DNA of 18,149 bases from Rhodobacterales bacterium UBA7416 (GTDB taxonomy: Bacteria > Pseudomonadota > Alphaproteobacteria > Rhodobacterales > Rhodobacteraceae): NCBI GenBank assembly GCA_002469545.1, contig DKMK01000121.1, positions 1-18,149 of the forward strand. Direction: 5' to 3'. Within the stretch, counting starts at the first letter, position 1. Each line of letters opens with the position of its first letter. The position numbers were made by a program, and so were the translations under genes. The notes under the pieces were generated by a model that was given only the letters and a program-made list of their open reading frames with translations, did not search any database and was not told where the DNA came from. Positions 14,817-18,149 of this stretch are shown here, in pieces.

Positions 14817-15077
14817 TTATTTTGTGATGTGATTAAATAGGCTCTCTAGTATCTTGTCGCCTTTTTCGGATCCTGCAATCAAGCAGGGATCATCCCATTC
14901 GTTTTGAAACGTGAAATCCTCATTGTGAAATTCGTATTTAGTGCAAAGAGCAAAATACGTTTTCTTGAGAGAGGGGCCATATATTTTGCGAATAGCTTCA
15001 TCTACGCGTGATAGGTCGCATGTAGCGAATTCAAACGAAATGTGGCTGTTGGACAGGTTTATTAGTTTCATAGACAT
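14817..15077 (-). CDS. Small hypothetical protein
   Basis: An 86-residue protein I do not recognise. Composition is that of a soluble protein: mixed charged and hydrophobic residues, no membrane segment or signal peptide, and two cysteines plus one at residue 65. It is rich in aromatic and acidic residues toward the C-terminus (YFALCTKYEFHNEDFTFQNE). Two starts are possible, ATG 15077 or ATG 15071; neither has a good Shine-Dalgarno. It follows soxG on the same strand with a 93-nt gap, so it could be read through from the sarcosine oxidase operon or have its own promoter. Protein-like composition supports a real gene only moderately. Confidence 0.5.
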   Translation of the reverse strand: MSMKLINLSNSHISFEFATCDLSRVDEAIRKIYGPSLKKTYFALCTKYEFHNEDFTFQNEWDDPCLIAGSEKGDKILESLFNHITK

Positions 15078-15170
15078 ATCTTAAATTACTGACACGTCCG
15101 GCTACCGTCAATGAAATGAAACATTCAATTGTCGCCGTGCACCGCCAACTCACGGGCCGACGATGCGTGG

Positions 15171-15725
15171 CTAACTCACATGCATCGCTGACAGTTCCAC
15201 CGCGTGTAAAAACGATGCCGCTGATGAACTGCCTGACATCAACAAAAAGCTGTCTTTGCCGTTGCGAATGACGATGCTGCCCATGTGTTCCATTGTGGTG
15301 CGGGCCATTTGGTTCAACTTGAAAACCTGTGCGTCCAGATCGACCTGACAGATGCGTTCAAGGGCTGTGCGTGATGATGGGCCTGATAATTCCAGAACCA
15401 CCCAAGCATCAGTTTGATCGGTGATATAGGCGGTGTCGCCGATTGCTTTGGCTATTGTGGTTTCCGCGTGTTTCGTGCGCGGTGTCATCGCGAAGACTTG
15501 GTCGGGTTGGGTCATGAGCAGACGGGTTTTATCATTTGCAGTTGATTTTACCGACGTCGGCATAGCGAGGCCAAACCCGTCCTTGATTGCGCTTTTGATT
15601 TTTGTGCCACCTTTGTGTGGGACAGCCAAGGCGGTTAAATCCAGATCGTGGATTTCACGAAGGCGCATATCGCCGATGGATTGATCATATCCGTTAAGGG
15701 GACTGGTTTGTGTAAGTTTAGCCAC
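15171..15725 (-). CDS. soxG: Sarcosine oxidase, gamma subunit
   Basis: The small subunit of heterotetrameric sarcosine oxidase, which oxidises sarcosine to glycine with transfer of the methyl carbon to tetrahydrofolate. The 184-residue protein shows the family's LREIHDLDLTALAV opening, then DAWVVLELSGPSSRTALERI and the C-terminal SFLLMSGSSSAASFLHAVEL. The start is a GTG at 15725: the strong ribosome site AAGGAGG (15740-15734) lies 8 nt upstream, inside the end of soxA, and the two genes overlap by 8 bases. Open frame further upstream (to 16022) is only the shadow of soxA. Length is normal for the family. Confidence 0.9.
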   Translation of the reverse strand: MAKLTQTSPLNGYDQSIGDMRLREIHDLDLTALAVPHKGGTKIKSAIKDGFGLAMPTSVKSTANDKTRLLMTQPDQVFAMTPRTKHAETTIAKAIGDTAYITDQTDAWVVLELSGPSSRTALERICQVDLDAQVFKLNQMARTTMEHMGSIVIRNGKDSFLLMSGSSSAASFLHAVELSAMHVS

Positions 15726-18149
15726 GTTGAAGGCCTCCTTCGGGATCGTACATGTGAGGGGACACGATTTCGACGTCGATGTCGGTGCCGCGTACACCAT
15801 CCCATGCGCGTATGATTTCGCCGTGACGTTCGTGACCGCGTTCCAAGAACCCAAGCCCGATGTGTTGTTCGAAATGGGGCGAGTAGCACACGGATGTGAT
15901 CCAGCCTTGATCGTTTTGGGTGGTTGGTTTGTCACCTGTGGCGACAAAGTGCGCGCCAGATGAAAGGGTATCTGATTTGACGACAGGTTTAACGCCGACC
16001 AAGCGAACTTGGTCATCGGCAAGCATCATTTCACGCCGTGAAAGTGTTGAGCCGATGCTGTCTTTCTTTTTGGATACCATGCCATCCATGTTGACGTTGA
16101 ACGCGGTGACTTGGCCGTTCAATTCTGCGCCTGTGACGTGACCTTTTTCGATCCGCATAACGCCCAATGCTTCGGTGCCGTAGGGGGTGATGTCGAACTC
16201 TTCGCCAGCGGCAATGATTTCGCGGATCAAGGCATCGCCGTAGCGAGCAGGGACTGCGATTTCATAGGCGATTTCGCCAGAGAAGCTGATACGGAATAGG
16301 CGGCCCGGTGTGCCACCGCAAACGGTGACGTCAGCGCAACCCATGAATGGGAAGCCGTCGTTGGACATGTCAATTTTGTCCACGATTTTAGCGATGACAT
16401 CGCGGGATTTCGGGCCCGCGACGGCGAACTGAGCCCATTGATCGGTGGTCGAGATTAGATGTACGTCCAAGTCTGGGAACAGACACTGACGGGCGAATTC
16501 CATGTTGCGATAAACCAGAACCGCGTTGGCAGTTGTGGTTGTCATCACGAAATGGTCTTCTGCCATGCGCGCGGTTGTACCATCGTCGTAACAAATGCCG
16601 TCTTCGCGTAGCATCAATCCGTAACGCACGCGGCCCACTGCGACCTTGGCGAAAGGATTTGAATACATTTTGTTCAGGAAGGTCGCGGCATCCGCGCCTT
16701 TGATGTCGATTTTACCCAATGTGGACACATCGCATACACCGACGGAAGCGCGGGTTTTGCGAACTTCGCGATCCACGCTGTCGCGCCAAGTTACATCGCC
16801 GTCTTTGGGGAACCATTGCGCGCGCATCCAGTTGCCGACTTCGACGAATTCGGCGCCTTGTTCGGCGGCCCATTTGTGACTGGGTGTGAGACGTGTTGGA
16901 TGGAAGTGCTGACCACGTTCGCGACCACCGAATGCACCAATAGCAACAGGAGAGTACGGCGGGCGGAAAATTGTGGTGCCTGTTTCGGGAATGGTTTTCC
17001 CCGTGGCTTCGGCCATGACTGCCAAGCCCAGAACGTTGGATGTTTTGCCCTGATCAGTTGCCATGCCAAGTGTGGTGTAGCGTTTCAGGTGTTCAACGGA
17101 TTTAAAGCCCTCGGCTTGGGATTGTTTGACGTCTTTGGTGGTGACGTCGTTTTGTAAATCAATCCATGCGCGTTGTTTGTGGCCTGTGACGTGCCAAAAT
17201 TGCTTGATGGCAAAATCTTCGTCGTCTGCCTTGGGCGCTTGTGCGCGGCTGGCGGTGAAGCCAAGGTCTTTGACGATTGCGTTTGCGGCTGAATGACCTG
17301 TTTTGAGCGCGGCACCCAAAGTCATGTCGCCGTTTGAAGCACCTGCGCTGGTTTGACCGACGGGTAATTCGCCACCTGGGACGAAGCCTGCGATGTCGTC
17401 GTTCCATACAGGGCGACCGCGTTGGTGGCATGTTAGGTGTACGTTTGGTGACCAGCCGCCTGATACTGCCAAGCAGTCAGCGTTCAGTGTTTGACCGTTG
17501 GTCAGTGTGATGCGGTGCAATGCTTTGCGGCCGGCGGTGTTACACACGGATGCGCCCATGACGATTGTTGCACCAGCGATATGTGCGCGTGGCGCGGTGT
17601 CGCGTGGATCGATGACAGCGGTGATGTTCACACCTTTGGCGGCAAGTTCAGCTGCTGTTTGCCAGCCGCTGTCGTTGTTGGTGAAGATCGCAACCTGTTT
17701 ACCAGTCGCAACGCCCCAGCGATTTGCATAGGCACGAACCGCGCCCGCCAGCATGATGCCTGGACGGTCGTTGTTGGCGAATGCGATAGAGCGTTCTGTT
17801 GCGCCACCACAAACCAGCGCGCGTTTGGAATAGATGCGCCATAGAACTTGGCGGGGTTTGTCGCCTGCGTGTGCGAGGTGATCTGTTTTGCGTTCGAGTA
17901 CACCGTAGATGCCGTGGTCATATCCGCCGAACACTGTCGTACGTGGCATGATGCGAACGTTATCCATCGTTGCAAGTTCAGCCAATGCTTGGACCGCCCA
18001 ATCGCGCCCTGACATGCCTGCGACTGTGTGATCTTCGGCGTTAAGACGACCGCCCAATTCGAAATCTTCGTCGGCGATGATGACGCGTGCGCCTGCGCGA
18101 CCTGCGGCCAATGCAGCGGCAAGGCCCGATGGGCCTGCGCCAGCAATCA
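15718..18149 (-). CDS. soxA: Sarcosine oxidase, alpha subunit (5' end outside window)
   Basis: The large flavoprotein subunit of heterotetrameric sarcosine oxidase. The visible 809 residues begin inside the NAD-binding site (IAGAGPSGLAAALAAGRAGA, with G-x-G-x-x-G), so roughly the first 150-200 residues, including the usual N-terminal ferredoxin-like domain, lie beyond the right edge. Then come the second Rossmann half (VAIFTNNDSGWQTAAELAAKG), the linker with LAVSGGWSPNVHLTCHQRGR, and a C-terminal aminomethyltransferase (GcvT-like) domain from about visible residue 400, with WMRAQWFP, VGVCDVSTLGKIDIKGADAA, FAVAGPKSRDVI and the ending GLGFLERGHERHGEI. The latter binds tetrahydrofolate. The usual upstream genes soxB and soxD would be expected just outside the window. 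Confidence 0.94.
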   Translation of the reverse strand, partial: IAGAGPSGLAAALAAGRAGARVIIADEDFELGGRLNAEDHTVAGMSGRDWAVQALAELATMDNVRIMPRTTVFGGYDHGIYGVLERKTDHLAHAGDKPRQVLWRIYSKRALVCGGATERSIAFANNDRPGIMLAGAVRAYANRWGVATGKQVAIFTNNDSGWQTAAELAAKGVNITAVIDPRDTAPRAHIAGATIVMGASVCNTAGRKALHRITLTNGQTLNADCLAVSGGWSPNVHLTCHQRGRPVWNDDIAGFVPGGELPVGQTSAGASNGDMTLGAALKTGHSAANAIVKDLGFTASRAQAPKADDEDFAIKQFWHVTGHKQRAWIDLQNDVTTKDVKQSQAEGFKSVEHLKRYTTLGMATDQGKTSNVLGLAVMAEATGKTIPETGTTIFRPPYSPVAIGAFGGRERGQHFHPTRLTPSHKWAAEQGAEFVEVGNWMRAQWFPKDGDVTWRDSVDREVRKTRASVGVCDVSTLGKIDIKGADAATFLNKMYSNPFAKVAVGRVRYGLMLREDGICYDDGTTARMAEDHFVMTTTTANAVLVYRNMEFARQCLFPDLDVHLISTTDQWAQFAVAGPKSRDVIAKIVDKIDMSNDGFPFMGCADVTVCGGTPGRLFRISFSGEIAYEIAVPARYGDALIREIIAAGEEFDITPYGTEALGVMRIEKGHVTGAELNGQVTAFNVNMDGMVSKKKDSIGSTLSRREMMLADDQVRLVGVKPVVKSDTLSSGAHFVATGDKPTTQNDQGWITSVCYSPHFEQHIGLGFLERGHERHGEIIRAWDGVRGTDIDVEIVSPHMYDPEGGLQRG

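Noticed and set aside
14608..14832. Plus-strand open frame of 74 residues with hydrophobic middle
   Set aside because: Starts with TTG without a ribosome site, overlaps the opposing small gene, and has no recognisable family or operon context.
15726..16022. N-terminal extension of soxG
   Set aside because: This part overlaps the end of soxA, is not protein-like, and a GTG with an ideal AAGGAGG site lies at 15725.
1..18149. CRISPR arrays, insertion sequences, tRNA or rRNA genes, defence system
   Set aside because: No regularly spaced direct repeats, transposase-like proteins, inverted terminal repeats or tRNA-like cloverleafs were seen on reading; all sizeable genes have metabolic or surface-sugar roles.

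Overview
The window reads as a chromosomal segment of an alphaproteobacterium, most likely a Roseobacter-group Rhodobacteraceae of moderate GC content. The evidence is the gene set (UbiK-type BMFP protein, a YbjN-proC-csaA cluster, a SoeABC-type molybdoenzyme, heterotetrameric sarcosine oxidase) and the similarity of these proteins to roseobacter families as I remember them. No rRNA, tRNA, CRISPR array or insertion sequence was seen. Genus is not assignable by eye.

Layout, left to right. (1) 147-407 (+): ubiK, a ubiquinone-biosynthesis accessory factor. It converges tail to tail, without a gap, on the next operon. (2) 408-8010 (-): a six-gene sugar operon read right to left: colC, colD, manC, gmd, a SAM methyltransferase, and a large glycosyltransferase-like/TPR gene. 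The last gene is split by a frameshift at a run of eight A residues (coding strand) at 1155-1162. (3) 8011-8260: divergent intergenic region with a perfect 9-bp DnaA-box match and two mutually exclusive small hairpins. (4) 8261-9955 (+): ybjN-like gene, proC and csaA, tightly packed. (5) 10079-14507 (+): soeA-soeB-soeC, a membrane-bound, cytoplasm-facing molybdenum/iron-sulfur oxidoreductase, ended by a strong intrinsic terminator at 14537-14572. (6) 14817-15077 (-): small unrecognised protein. (7) 15171-18149 (-): soxG and the 5'-truncated soxA of sarcosine oxidase. soxA runs off the right edge.

How the genes work together. The central cassette spells out a GDP-L-colitose route. ManC makes GDP-mannose and Gmd makes GDP-4-keto-6-deoxymannose. 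ColD, a PLP enzyme with histidine in place of the usual Schiff-base lysine, removes the 3-hydroxyl. ColC epimerises and reduces the product to GDP-colitose. The fucosyltransferase-like protein at the operon end is a reasonable candidate for transferring this sugar to a surface polysaccharide, and the methyltransferase may decorate it; both roles are inferred. The right half is metabolic: sulfite oxidation to the quinone pool (SoeABC) and sarcosine/glycine-betaine catabolism (Sox), both common in marine roseobacters that use organosulfonates and methylated amines.

The most notable points are the colitose cassette, the homopolymer frameshift in its terminal gene, and that gene's glycosyltransferase-plus-TPR architecture. 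I found no clear sign of a wholly new class of system.
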